Shown here one piece after another: positions 41,184 to 48,234 of a stretch of DNA of 48,234 nt. Within the stretch, counting starts at the first letter, position 1. The number at the start of each line of letters is the position of its first letter. The notes under the pieces are model-generated. The model was not told the DNA's origin, did not search any database, and saw nothing but the letters and a program-made list of their open reading frames with translations. This stretch comes from Planctomycetota bacterium. GTDB lineage: Bacteria; Planctomycetota; UBA1135; GCA-002686595. The position numbers and the translations under genes are program-made. The DNA is taken from NCBI GenBank assembly GCA_002683825.1, contig NYUD01000012.1, positions 1 to 48,234 of the forward strand. Reading direction: 5' to 3'.

Positions 41184-42097
41184 GGCCGGGGTTCGATGAC
41201 CCCGGGGATCAAGGTCTTGAGGCCCCGATCCTCGTAGGCGCTGCGAAGTTCTGCCATGCGTTCGGGCCGGTCGGGAAGTGCCAGGACCGATCCACCGGAA
41301 CCACAGAACTTGGTCGCCGCCCCCATGTCGCGTCCGATCTCGATCATCCTCAGGTCCGAGGGTTCGATCTCGAAGAGCTGAGCGCGCAGATCGAAATTGC
41401 GGTCGATCAACCGACGCAGGTGGCCCAGGTCCCGGGCCAGCAAAGCGCGACGGCCCTGATCCGCCAGCTCGGCCAACTCCTCCACGACGGAGCGAATCGC
41501 GGGGTCGCCCGCCTGAAAGCGCTCCCAGATGGGCTCGTGCACTTGCCCCGAGCTCTTGCCGCGCTCAGGACTCCAGACGATCAAGAGCTCGGGCAAGAGC
41601 CCCGGGTCGAGGCGCTGCGTCGCGTCGGGAGCGAAGGGGCGCGAAAAATCCATCGCCACCAGCCCCTCGTAGGATTGAACGAGCCGGTCCAGCGCCCCCG
41701 CGCGAATCCCGAGCTCTTCGACTTCGGTCGCAAGAACGAGCTGCGCCAGGCGCGCACGCGACCAGGAGACTTCGAACCAGCGTTGCCACGCGCGAAACGC
41801 TGCGGTCAGGATCGCACTGGAACCGGACAGTCCCGACTGCAGCGGAATGTTCGTTTCCACCTCGAGACGAAACGGTTGGCCCTCGACATGGGCGCCGGCC
41901 TCACGCAGCGCCGATTCAGCCACGCTCCATCCCGCCTGGAGCAGCTTCCCTTCGAGGGGCGTCGGTTCCCCCGGTGTCAGGCGGACGGAGGCCTTGAGCT
42001 GGCGCACGGCAAAACCGACCCCCTTACCCCCGTAGATGTCCGAGGGGTTGCCGAGCAAACCGACCCGTGCGTGAGCGAATGTCTCGAGCGAGTCCAT
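41180..42097 (-). CDS. GHMP-family sugar kinase, glucuronokinase-like
   Basis: A 305-residue GHMP kinase. Motif 1 is ARVGLLGNPSDIYGGKG, motif 2 the phosphate loop PLQSGLSGSSAI, and motif 3 KFCGSGGSVLAL. The opening ARVGLLGNPSD is what I remember from plant glucuronokinases, which make GlcA 1-phosphate. A downstream coupled nucleotidyltransferase fits a kinase-plus-pyrophosphorylase salvage route to an activated sugar. Which sugar is used is inference; other sugar and mevalonate kinases share the fold. Length is typical. Confidence 0.88.
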   Translation of the reverse strand: MDSLETFAHARVGLLGNPSDIYGGKGVGFAVRQLKASVRLTPGEPTPLEGKLLQAGWSVAESALREAGAHVEGQPFRLEVETNIPLQSGLSGSSAILTAAFRAWQRWFEVSWSRARLAQLVLATEVEELGIRAGALDRLVQSYEGLVAMDFSRPFAPDATQRLDPGLLPELLIVWSPERGKSSGQVHEPIWERFQAGDPAIRSVVEELAELADQGRRALLARDLGHLRRLIDRNFDLRAQLFEIEPSDLRMIEIGRDMGAATKFCGSGGSVLALPDRPERMAELRSAYEDRGLKTLIPGVIEPRP

Positions 42098-42234
42098 GGG
42101 ACAAGATTACTCGTGCCAATCAAGCCTCTCAACGACATCTTTCCCCGTATCATCCCGCGGTCGCCAGATCCCATCTATACGGAAACGATCTCCCCTTGAC
42201 CGATTCGCAAAGCTCTCTCACACGTGGACTTGCG

Positions 42235-43593
42235 ATGGTCCACCCCCCCGACCCTGAGGTGCTCGATCGAGAGCGCCGCTGGCTCGCGGAGATCGAGAAG
42301 CGAGGTTTTTGGAGCCGCTCCGTCGCCCTGCTCGGTCGGGGAGGGCCCGGCTATCTGCAGAGCGCGATGACACTGGGAGGAGGCTCGGTTTCGGCAAGCT
42401 TGCTGGCGGGCGCGGCTTTCGGCTTTCAGCTCCTCTGGGTAGCCCCCCTGGGAATGTTGATCGGGACCATCATGATGGCCGCCATCGCGCACCAGACGTT
42501 GTCGACGGGAATGCGCCCCTTCGAAGCGATGCGAGTCCACGCGGGCGGCGTGTTCGCCTGGGGCTGGGCGATCGGAGCGCTCGTGGCATCCATCGTCTGG
42601 CACTTTGCCCAGTACTCCTTGGCCTCCGCCGTGATGGTCGATATGGGAGACGCCGCCGGCGCCGACCTACCGCGCGGAGCGGCAGGCGTCCTGATTCTCA
42701 TCTGGGCCGTCTTCACGGCGCAGGCCTTCGGTACTCGCTCCAGATGGACGGCCCTCTTCGATCGAGGGTTGAAGATCATGATCTGGCTGATCGTGATCTC
42801 GTTTGGGTTGGTCGCATTCAAAGCCGGGGTGGATGACCCCGGGGCGATTCTGCGGGGGTTCACCACCTTTCAGGTTCCAGACGACCGCGGCGACGTGACT
42901 TCCGCCGCGCTGATCATCAGTGGCCTGGCAGCCGCCGTCGGCGTCAACATGGTGTTCCTCTACCCCTACACGCTCCTGGCACGGGGTTGGGGCAAGGGCC
43001 ATCGACGTCTCGCGCGCTTCGACCTGGGCTTCGGGATGCTCTTGCCCTACATCTTTGCGACGAGCTTGATCACGATCGCCGCGGCCGGCACGATCCATAC
43101 GGACTTTCAGGGGACGGGCATCAGTCCCGTCGAGGCGGCTAAGACCCTCGCGGGTGTGATCGGGCCGGTCTGGGGCAGGCTCATCTTCCAGCTGGGAATC
43201 CTAAGCATGGTGTTGACCACCATCACCATGCACATGATCTGCGCCGGCTTCTGTTGCAGCGAGATGTTCGGGTGGGAATTCGGCTCCCTCAAGTACCGGC
43301 TGGCCGTGCTGCTGCCGACCCCGGGCGTCCTGGGCTGTTTTTTCTGGAGCGAGATGAGCGTGTGGATCGCGGTCCCCACCAGCATCGTCGCCGGTTTCCT
43401 CCTGCCGCTGGCCTACCTGGGCTTCCTCAAACTCCAGCGCAGCCGGGCCTATCTCGGCGATGCACTACCGACCGGCGCCAGGGGAATGGCCTGGTTCGGC
43501 GGCATGGTGCTCGCCACGGCCGTCATCATCGCCTTTCTCGGGTGGTACCTCCTGACCCGCGGGCCCGCATTCCTGGAACGCTTTGGAATGTGA
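42235..43593 (+). CDS. NRAMP-like membrane transporter lacking canonical metal-binding motifs
   Basis: A 452-residue protein with about eleven membrane segments. Its first half is NRAMP-like (LLGRGGPGYLQSAM, LLAGAAFGFQLLWVAPLG). The DPGN motif of helix 1, which binds Mn2+/Fe2+, reads TLGGGS here, and the helix 6 MPH motif is replaced by VFLYPYTLL. It is therefore probably not a typical manganese/iron carrier; Mg2+ and non-metal substrates are known or proposed for divergent relatives. ATG 42235 starts the protein at MVHPPDPEVLDRERRW; earlier in-frame ATGs (42067) overlap the divergent kinase gene. Confidence 0.8.
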   Translation: MVHPPDPEVLDRERRWLAEIEKRGFWSRSVALLGRGGPGYLQSAMTLGGGSVSASLLAGAAFGFQLLWVAPLGMLIGTIMMAAIAHQTLSTGMRPFEAMRVHAGGVFAWGWAIGALVASIVWHFAQYSLASAVMVDMGDAAGADLPRGAAGVLILIWAVFTAQAFGTRSRWTALFDRGLKIMIWLIVISFGLVAFKAGVDDPGAILRGFTTFQVPDDRGDVTSAALIISGLAAAVGVNMVFLYPYTLLARGWGKGHRRLARFDLGFGMLLPYIFATSLITIAAAGTIHTDFQGTGISPVEAAKTLAGVIGPVWGRLIFQLGILSMVLTTITMHMICAGFCCSEMFGWEFGSLKYRLAVLLPTPGVLGCFFWSEMSVWIAVPTSIVAGFLLPLAYLGFLKLQRSRAYLGDALPTGARGMAWFGGMVLATAVIIAFLGWYLLTRGPAFLERFGM

Positions 43594-43676
43594 CACCGGG
43601 TGCGGCAGAATGGAGCCTGAAGCGGCGGACAACCGCCACAGTGTCCCAAGAACCTCATAAGCCCGGAGAACCAAAC

Positions 43677-43955
43677 ATGGCCCGCGCAAGCGCCCGTCAC
43701 ATCCTCGTCGATTCGCAAGAGTTTTGCTCGGAGTTGAAGTCAAAGATCGCAGCGGGCGAAAGCTTCGCTGACCTGGCCGAGAAGCACTCGTCTTGCCCCT
43801 CGGGAAAACAGGGCGGAAACCTGGGTGAGTTCGGCCCCGGCCAGATGGTCAAGGAGTTCGACGAGGTCGTCTTCAAGGCTCCCCTGAACGAGGTGCAGGG
43901 TCCGGTGAAGACCCAGTTCGGCTACCACCTGCTCGAAGTCACGGACCGCGGCTAG
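43677..43955 (+). CDS. Parvulin-type peptidyl-prolyl isomerase
   Basis: A 92-residue single-domain rotamase of the PpiC/parvulin type. ARHILVDSQEFC starts the fold, and GESFADLAEKHSSCPSGKQG, GNLGEFGPGQMVKEFDEVVF and FGYHLLEVTDRG complete it. ATG 43677 has GGAG ten bases upstream. It has no signal peptide, so it acts in the cytoplasm. It matches E. coli PpiC in length (93 residues). It follows the transporter on the same strand by 83 bases. Confidence 0.94.
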   Translation: MARASARHILVDSQEFCSELKSKIAAGESFADLAEKHSSCPSGKQGGNLGEFGPGQMVKEFDEVVFKAPLNEVQGPVKTQFGYHLLEVTDRG

Positions 43956-43984
43956 TCCGGAGAACGGCGCAGGGCCCAAAGACC

Positions 43985-45199
43985 ATGCCCACCCGCCCCA
44001 TTCTACGCGTCGGCCTGGTCGGCGCGGGTTTCCTCGCCCGAACACGCGCGCGCTGCTGGCGCAGGGTTCACGGTGTCGACGTTCGCCTGTCCGCGGTTGC
44101 GGCCGGTTCCCTGAAGAGTGCAGAGCAATTTGCTTCCGCTTTTCAGGTCGAGCGGGCCCTGGAAAGCGATGCGCTCTTCGAGGGCGACGACATCGATCTG
44201 ATCGACCTCTGCGTCCCCAACCACCTGCATAGATCGTTCTCCGAACGCGGTGCGGCGGCTGGAAAACACGTACTCTGCACCAAGCCTCTGGCCGCCTACG
44301 TCGGTCAGGACCTCGGCGCCGATGCCCCGTCGAAGAACGTCGCCGCCCAGGATCGAACGACGATGTACCGCGTGGCCGTTGCCGACGCGCGCTCGATGGT
44401 GGGAACCGCCAGGGCGAACGGCGTTCCTCTCCACTACGGGGAGAACTGGGTCTATGCCCCTTCCGTACGCCGCGCCGCGGAACTCGCAGCGAGTGCGAAC
44501 GGCGTTCTTCTGGAGATGCATGGATGGGAGGCCCACTCCGGATCCCACGCCGCCTACAGCCGCGAATGGAGGAGCGCGGGCGGCGGTGCGTTGATTCGAC
44601 TCGCCGCCCATCCGGTCGGCACGATGGTCTGGCTGAAGCGCGAAGAGGGGCTGCGCCGCAGCGGCGCGCCGATCCGTGTGGAGTCCGTGACGGCGGAGGT
44701 CGCCGACCTGACCCGGAACAAGGCTCTCAACAAGGACAACACCGAGATCGCGGCCGACTGGGGCGAGGTTGAAAACTTCGGTTGTGTGATTCTCAACTTC
44801 GAGGACGGTTCGCGCGGCATCGCCCACGGCTCCGACGCTCTGCTCGGAGGAATGCAGAGCCGGCTGCGCCTGCTCGCGAGCGATCACCACCTCGAATGCA
44901 ACCTGAGCCCGAACGACCTCCTGCGTGCCTACGGCACCTCCGACACCGTGTTCGGCGACGAATACCTCATGGAGAAACTGCACGGCCAGGCCGGCTGGTC
45001 GAGCGCCATGCCGGACGAGGATTGGACCTCGGGACAACAGGGTCTCTGTCAGGAGGTGGCGGAAGCGGTCGGGGAAAACCGCGAATCGAAAGCGAACGGA
45101 GAGCTCGGACTCGAGGTCACGCGGGTCATCTATGCCGGCTATATTGCAGCGGAGAGTGGGCGACGCGTTCGCCTGGACGACCTCGACACGGAAGTATGA
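43985..45199 (+). CDS. Gfo/Idh/MocA-family NAD(P)-dependent oxidoreductase
   Basis: A 404-residue dehydrogenase. The Rossmann loop VGLVGAGFLARTRARCW, the strand IDLCVPNHLH and the catalytic-lysine motif CTKPLA (EKP in typical members) are in place, followed by the C-terminal beta-sheet domain. An unusual stretch after CTKPLAAYVGQDL (SKNVAAQDRTTMYRVAVADA) may be a loop insertion. It overlaps the next start as ATGA, so it is coupled to the double 3-keto-disaccharide hydrolase. The family oxidises sugar hydroxyls, so C3 oxidation of a glycoside followed by 3-keto-glycoside cleavage is plausible. Confidence 0.9.
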   Translation: MPTRPILRVGLVGAGFLARTRARCWRRVHGVDVRLSAVAAGSLKSAEQFASAFQVERALESDALFEGDDIDLIDLCVPNHLHRSFSERGAAAGKHVLCTKPLAAYVGQDLGADAPSKNVAAQDRTTMYRVAVADARSMVGTARANGVPLHYGENWVYAPSVRRAAELAASANGVLLEMHGWEAHSGSHAAYSREWRSAGGGALIRLAAHPVGTMVWLKREEGLRRSGAPIRVESVTAEVADLTRNKALNKDNTEIAADWGEVENFGCVILNFEDGSRGIAHGSDALLGGMQSRLRLLASDHHLECNLSPNDLLRAYGTSDTVFGDEYLMEKLHGQAGWSSAMPDEDWTSGQQGLCQEVAEAVGENRESKANGELGLEVTRVIYAGYIAAESGRRVRLDDLDTEV

Positions 45200-46902
45200 A
45201 TTCCGGCTACCTCCTCGGTCCCGTCCTCGCCACTGCGCTCCTCTCGACGCCGCAAGAGCTATCGGATCCGCTGACGTCTCTGGAGGTCGAGACGGGATGG
45301 CAGCGCATCTTCGACGGCCGCCATCCCGAGGGATGGCGTTCCTTCGCGGGAGACTCCTTTCCGAAGGAAGGTTGGACGACGAGCGACGGAGCGCTGGTCC
45401 ATGCAGCCGGCGGGGGCGGCGGAGACATCGTCACGAACGCGACCTATGGTGACTTCGAACTCGAATTTGAATGGCGCGCCGTGGACGCCGCCAACAGCGG
45501 CGTCAAGTATCGCGTTGCGCAATCGCGACAACCCGCGATGCTCGGTCCCGAGTATCAGGTTCTCGACGACCTCGAAGCCCGGGAAGCCGGCGACACCCTG
45601 CATGCGGCCGGCGCGCTGTACGACCTCGTCGCCCCGGCGGGAAAGCAGCTTGCCCCTGCGGGTGATTTCAATACCGCCCGCATCGTCGCCCGTGGTTCCC
45701 ATATCGAGCACTGGCTGAACGGCACCCGGATCCTGTCGGTCGATCTCGACTCGGAGGAATGGCTCGAGGCTCTGACCCGAAGCAAGTTCGCCGGGGACCC
45801 GGCCTTCGCAACGGGCGCCGGACACATCGGTCTGCAGGACCACGGTGGCGAGGTGTGGTTTCGCAACCTGCGCCTGCGCGACTGGGATCGGAGCCCGGGC
45901 AGGGACGTCGAGCTCTTCAAGAACGACGATCTCGACGCCTGGAGAAGTATCGGCGATGCCGTCTACCGGCCCTTTGAAGGCAGCATTCTGGGCGAGGTCG
46001 GTGGCGGCGGTCAGAGCTTTCTCATCACCAAGCGCACCTTCGGAGACTTCGTTTTCGAGGTCGATGTGAAACCGGAACTCCCGGGAAATTCGGGAATCCA
46101 GGTCCGCAGCCACATCCGCAACCCGGGCACGCGCAAGCAACGGCTGTACGGCTATCAGATCGAGATCGACTCCTCCGAGCGCGCCTGGTCCGGTGGACTG
46201 TACGACGAGGCGCGTCGCGGCTGGCTGGACAACCTGGAGGACAACGAGGCCGGTCGCGCGGCCTTCGCCACCAACGACTGGAATCGCTACAGGATCGAGT
46301 GCCTGGGCCCTTCCATCCGCGCCTGGGTCAACGGCATCCCGACGGCCGACTACATGGACTGCATGGACATGGAGGGCGTGATCGGCCTGCAGGTTCACTC
46401 CGGAAACAACACGCGCGTCCTGTGGCGCAACCTGCGCCTGCGCGATCTGGGCACGCGCGCGTGGAACGACATCTCCCACGTACCCGCGTCGGGGGTGGCC
46501 GTGCTGCTCTCCGACTCCAAGGTGGAGGTCTGGGGCGACTTCGCAATCCGCATGCGTTTTGAAGGTAGCTCGCCCTTCCGTCTGGGACTGCGGGTGCGAC
46601 GGGGAGCGCGACTCGGCGGTGAGGGCGAACGTCTCGTTCCGGGGCTCTACCTCCACGAGGGAAAGAACCCGGGTTGGAGCATCGACCCCTTCGACCCGGC
46701 CCTGCTCCCGCTTCACAAAGACGGCTGGAACGAACTGTCCCTGGCTTGCTACGGAAGGAGAGCTGCCCTGCAGATCAACGACCGCCAGGCCTTCGATTTC
46801 CGTGAACTCGAGGGAGCCCTGGAAGGAATGCTCGTCCTCTGGCCCGAAGGTGAAGAAGGACTTGCGATCGAGCGCCTTCAGGCGCTCGGGGAGCCGGAGT
46901 GA
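45196..46902 (+). CDS. Exported double-domain 3-keto-disaccharide hydrolase (DUF1080)
   Basis: A 568-residue protein with a weak signal peptide (MNSGYLLGPVLATALLSTPQ). Two DUF1080 beta-sandwich domains lie in tandem. Domain 1 (about 30-240) has WQRIFDGRHPEGWRSF, FELEFEWRAVDAANSGVKYRV, GALYDL and HIGLQDHGGEVWFRNLRLRD. Domain 2 (about 245-440) repeats the pattern with VELFKNDDLDAWRSIG, PGNSGIQVRSH and VIGLQVHSGNNTRVLWRNLRLRD. A lectin-like C-terminal region follows. The family cleaves 3-keto-glycosides without hydrolytic sugar activation. It is coupled to the preceding oxidoreductase. Confidence 0.88.
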   Translation: MNSGYLLGPVLATALLSTPQELSDPLTSLEVETGWQRIFDGRHPEGWRSFAGDSFPKEGWTTSDGALVHAAGGGGGDIVTNATYGDFELEFEWRAVDAANSGVKYRVAQSRQPAMLGPEYQVLDDLEAREAGDTLHAAGALYDLVAPAGKQLAPAGDFNTARIVARGSHIEHWLNGTRILSVDLDSEEWLEALTRSKFAGDPAFATGAGHIGLQDHGGEVWFRNLRLRDWDRSPGRDVELFKNDDLDAWRSIGDAVYRPFEGSILGEVGGGGQSFLITKRTFGDFVFEVDVKPELPGNSGIQVRSHIRNPGTRKQRLYGYQIEIDSSERAWSGGLYDEARRGWLDNLEDNEAGRAAFATNDWNRYRIECLGPSIRAWVNGIPTADYMDCMDMEGVIGLQVHSGNNTRVLWRNLRLRDLGTRAWNDISHVPASGVAVLLSDSKVEVWGDFAIRMRFEGSSPFRLGLRVRRGARLGGEGERLVPGLYLHEGKNPGWSIDPFDPALLPLHKDGWNELSLACYGRRAALQINDRQAFDFRELEGALEGMLVLWPEGEEGLAIERLQALGEPE

Positions 46903-46945
46903 CGTTCGGAATCGGGGAGTAAGGAGCCGTGGCGATCGACGCGGA

Positions 46946-48115
46946 CTAACGCGCGAGCAGCGTCTCCTGCAAACGCTCGGCCATGAGGCGGTGTCCGGTA
47001 GCGTTGGGGTGGCCGAAGTCGCGCTTCTCGATCAGGAGCTTCTCGTGCCCCAGGGCTCGCGTCGTCGGCGCCATGGGAACGAATTCAAAGCCGTTGCGTT
47101 CAGCCTCGTGGCGCACTACGGCGTAGAGCCCATCGTAAACCGCTTCGTGGCCCCGATCCCCCAACCAGGGCATGACGAACAGGCCCACCTCGATCCCACG
47201 GGAGCCGGCGAAGCGCTGGAGGCGTTCGAAGCTGTAGCGCAGCTTCCCGATCCGATCGGGTTTCGTGTACCACTCCAGGTAACGGTGCTGGAGTCGTTTC
47301 AGTTCCTCGCGCCCTGCAACCCCTTTCCGCACGGACTCCATGAGGAGGGACAGCTCGCGATCTCCCCCGATGTCCGCGATGAAGCGCGCGTTTTTCTCCA
47401 GGAAGTACTCGTCGGTGTTGACGAGATGAAACTCGCGATTCAGCTCGAACAGGTCCGCCTTGCTTCGAAGGTACTGCAGCAGGCGGATCCGATACCAGGC
47501 GGAACCGTAGCCCTGCAGCCGGTGGATGTAGGTCCTGGTCGCCGAAACGTGCCCGATGTCGTTGGGGTGATAGGCCACCAAGATCAGGTCGGGCTCGAGC
47601 GCCGGTCCGTGCTTCTCGAGAAGCGCAACCTCCTCGAGAACGTCGTAACCGACGACCCCGAGGTTGAAGACTTCCACCTCCAGCCCTGACTTGAAGAGGA
47701 GCCGTTCCAGCTCGGCCGGCCAGAGGACCTCGACAGGCAGTTTCGCACCGAACGTAGCCGAGTCCCCCAGGGCGAGTATGCGGAGCGTGCCGGGAGACTT
47801 CTCGGGGGGGAACTCCCGATCGCGAAAGCCGCTGGAATTCACCTGGATGTCGGCCTGCCACGCGTAGCCGCGCGCTCCGGGGTTCAGTTCGTAAACCAGT
47901 ATGTCCTCGTCGCCCCCATCGACGATACGCATCAATCCGCTGTCGATCCCCTCACGTGAAGCGGCCGGGGCATCGGCGAACATGCGCCCGAAGGGATCGT
48001 ATCCGCAACCCCGCAGCCCGACCTCGATCGTGACCAGGAGCCCCAGGAGCACCGCGGACGAGCAGCCGAGCTTGGCCAGGAGCGAAGGGCGTCGATCTGC
48101 ACTCGTGGTCAGCAT
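46946..48115 (-). CDS. Membrane-anchored SGNH/GDSL hydrolase
   Basis: A 389-residue protein. An N-terminal anchor (LGCSSAVLLGLLVTIEVGL, about 16-34) precedes an extracytoplasmic domain. Block I is LALGDSATFG with Ser119 as nucleophile; the block III-like Asn is in AYHPNDIGHV; block V is RDFGHPNATGH with Asp/His. The family hydrolyses esters, often O-acetyl groups on envelope glycans. The upstream motif VYELNPGARGYAW, NSSGFRDREF is typical of Planctomycetota SGNH proteins that accompany exopolysaccharide genes. It is convergent with the 3-keto-disaccharide hydrolase gene. Confidence 0.88.
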   Translation of the reverse strand: MLTTSADRRPSLLAKLGCSSAVLLGLLVTIEVGLRGCGYDPFGRMFADAPAASREGIDSGLMRIVDGGDEDILVYELNPGARGYAWQADIQVNSSGFRDREFPPEKSPGTLRILALGDSATFGAKLPVEVLWPAELERLLFKSGLEVEVFNLGVVGYDVLEEVALLEKHGPALEPDLILVAYHPNDIGHVSATRTYIHRLQGYGSAWYRIRLLQYLRSKADLFELNREFHLVNTDEYFLEKNARFIADIGGDRELSLLMESVRKGVAGREELKRLQHRYLEWYTKPDRIGKLRYSFERLQRFAGSRGIEVGLFVMPWLGDRGHEAVYDGLYAVVRHEAERNGFEFVPMAPTTRALGHEKLLIEKRDFGHPNATGHRLMAERLQETLLAR

Positions 48116-48222
48116 GCGGAGCGATTGGGGTGACCGAAGACCCCTCCCCGAAGCGAGGCACCTCCTGGCGCGTATCTAGGATATGCTCTTGCCTCCCCTC
48201 ACACCTGGGTATACCCGCATTC

Positions 48223-48234
48223 ATGGGCAACGTG
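48223..48234 (+). CDS. Possible start of a CDS leaving the window
   Basis: An ATG at 48223 begins M-G-N-V and runs off the edge. With a divergent gene ending its upstream side at 48115, a plus-strand gene here is plausible, but four codons are not evidence of a family. Confidence 0.15.

Overview
The window is 48 kb of GC-rich bacterial DNA, densely coding on both strands with no mobile element, rRNA or tRNA that I could recognise. I infer a free-living Planctomycetota bacterium, possibly of the marine Poly30/UBA1135-like group. The grounds are the gene families: many large secreted proteins sharing one C-terminal module, PKD arrays, di-haem cytochrome c peroxidases, FG-GAP/ASPIC-UnbV proteins, double 3-keto-disaccharide hydrolase (DUF1080) domains, Gfo/Idh/MocA oxidoreductases and arylsulfotransferase-like proteins. 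No phylogenetic marker other than proS is present, so this is inference. Many starts lack a clear Shine-Dalgarno sequence.

Layout. 0-5.3 kb: a secreted protein, then an ornithine-cyclodeaminase-like/threonine-dehydratase-like pair divergent from a second dehydratase-like gene, and a small coiled-coil protein. 5.4-10 kb: a secreted metallophosphoesterase, a rhodanese whose catalytic cysteine position is an in-frame TGA (candidate selenoprotein), a divergent cation/proton antiporter with a TrkA-N domain, and a pentapeptide-repeat potassium channel. 10.2-18.2 kb: a translationally coupled sulfotransferase-like/class IV aminotransferase pair, an HTTM (vitamin K-dependent carboxylase-like) membrane protein, prolyl-tRNA synthetase, a DinB-like protein, a GT87 mannosyltransferase-like membrane protein and an anchored acidic protein. 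18.3-30.5 kb: an all-minus-strand block of exported proteins: two di-haem peroxidases, an NHL propeller, a carbohydrate-binding-like protein, a 1636-residue PKD protein and a YadA-head-repeat protein, with a glycosyltransferase relic in between. 30.9-39.7 kb: a cupin protein, a coupled TPR lipoprotein/FG-GAP-UnbV pair, a membrane-fused spermidine-synthase-like protein and an arylsulfotransferase-like protein. 39.7-48.2 kb: a P-loop kinase, a coupled GHMP kinase/nucleotidyltransferase pair for sugar activation, a NRAMP-like transporter without the canonical metal motif, a parvulin, a coupled oxidoreductase/3-keto-disaccharide hydrolase pair and an SGNH hydrolase.

The two most interesting signals are the UGA-containing rhodanese, with a 7-bp hairpin 14 nt after the UGA, and a roughly 110-residue module ending in a 'TNAxDLxIG'-like motif. 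The module recurs five times, in four otherwise unrelated exported proteins.
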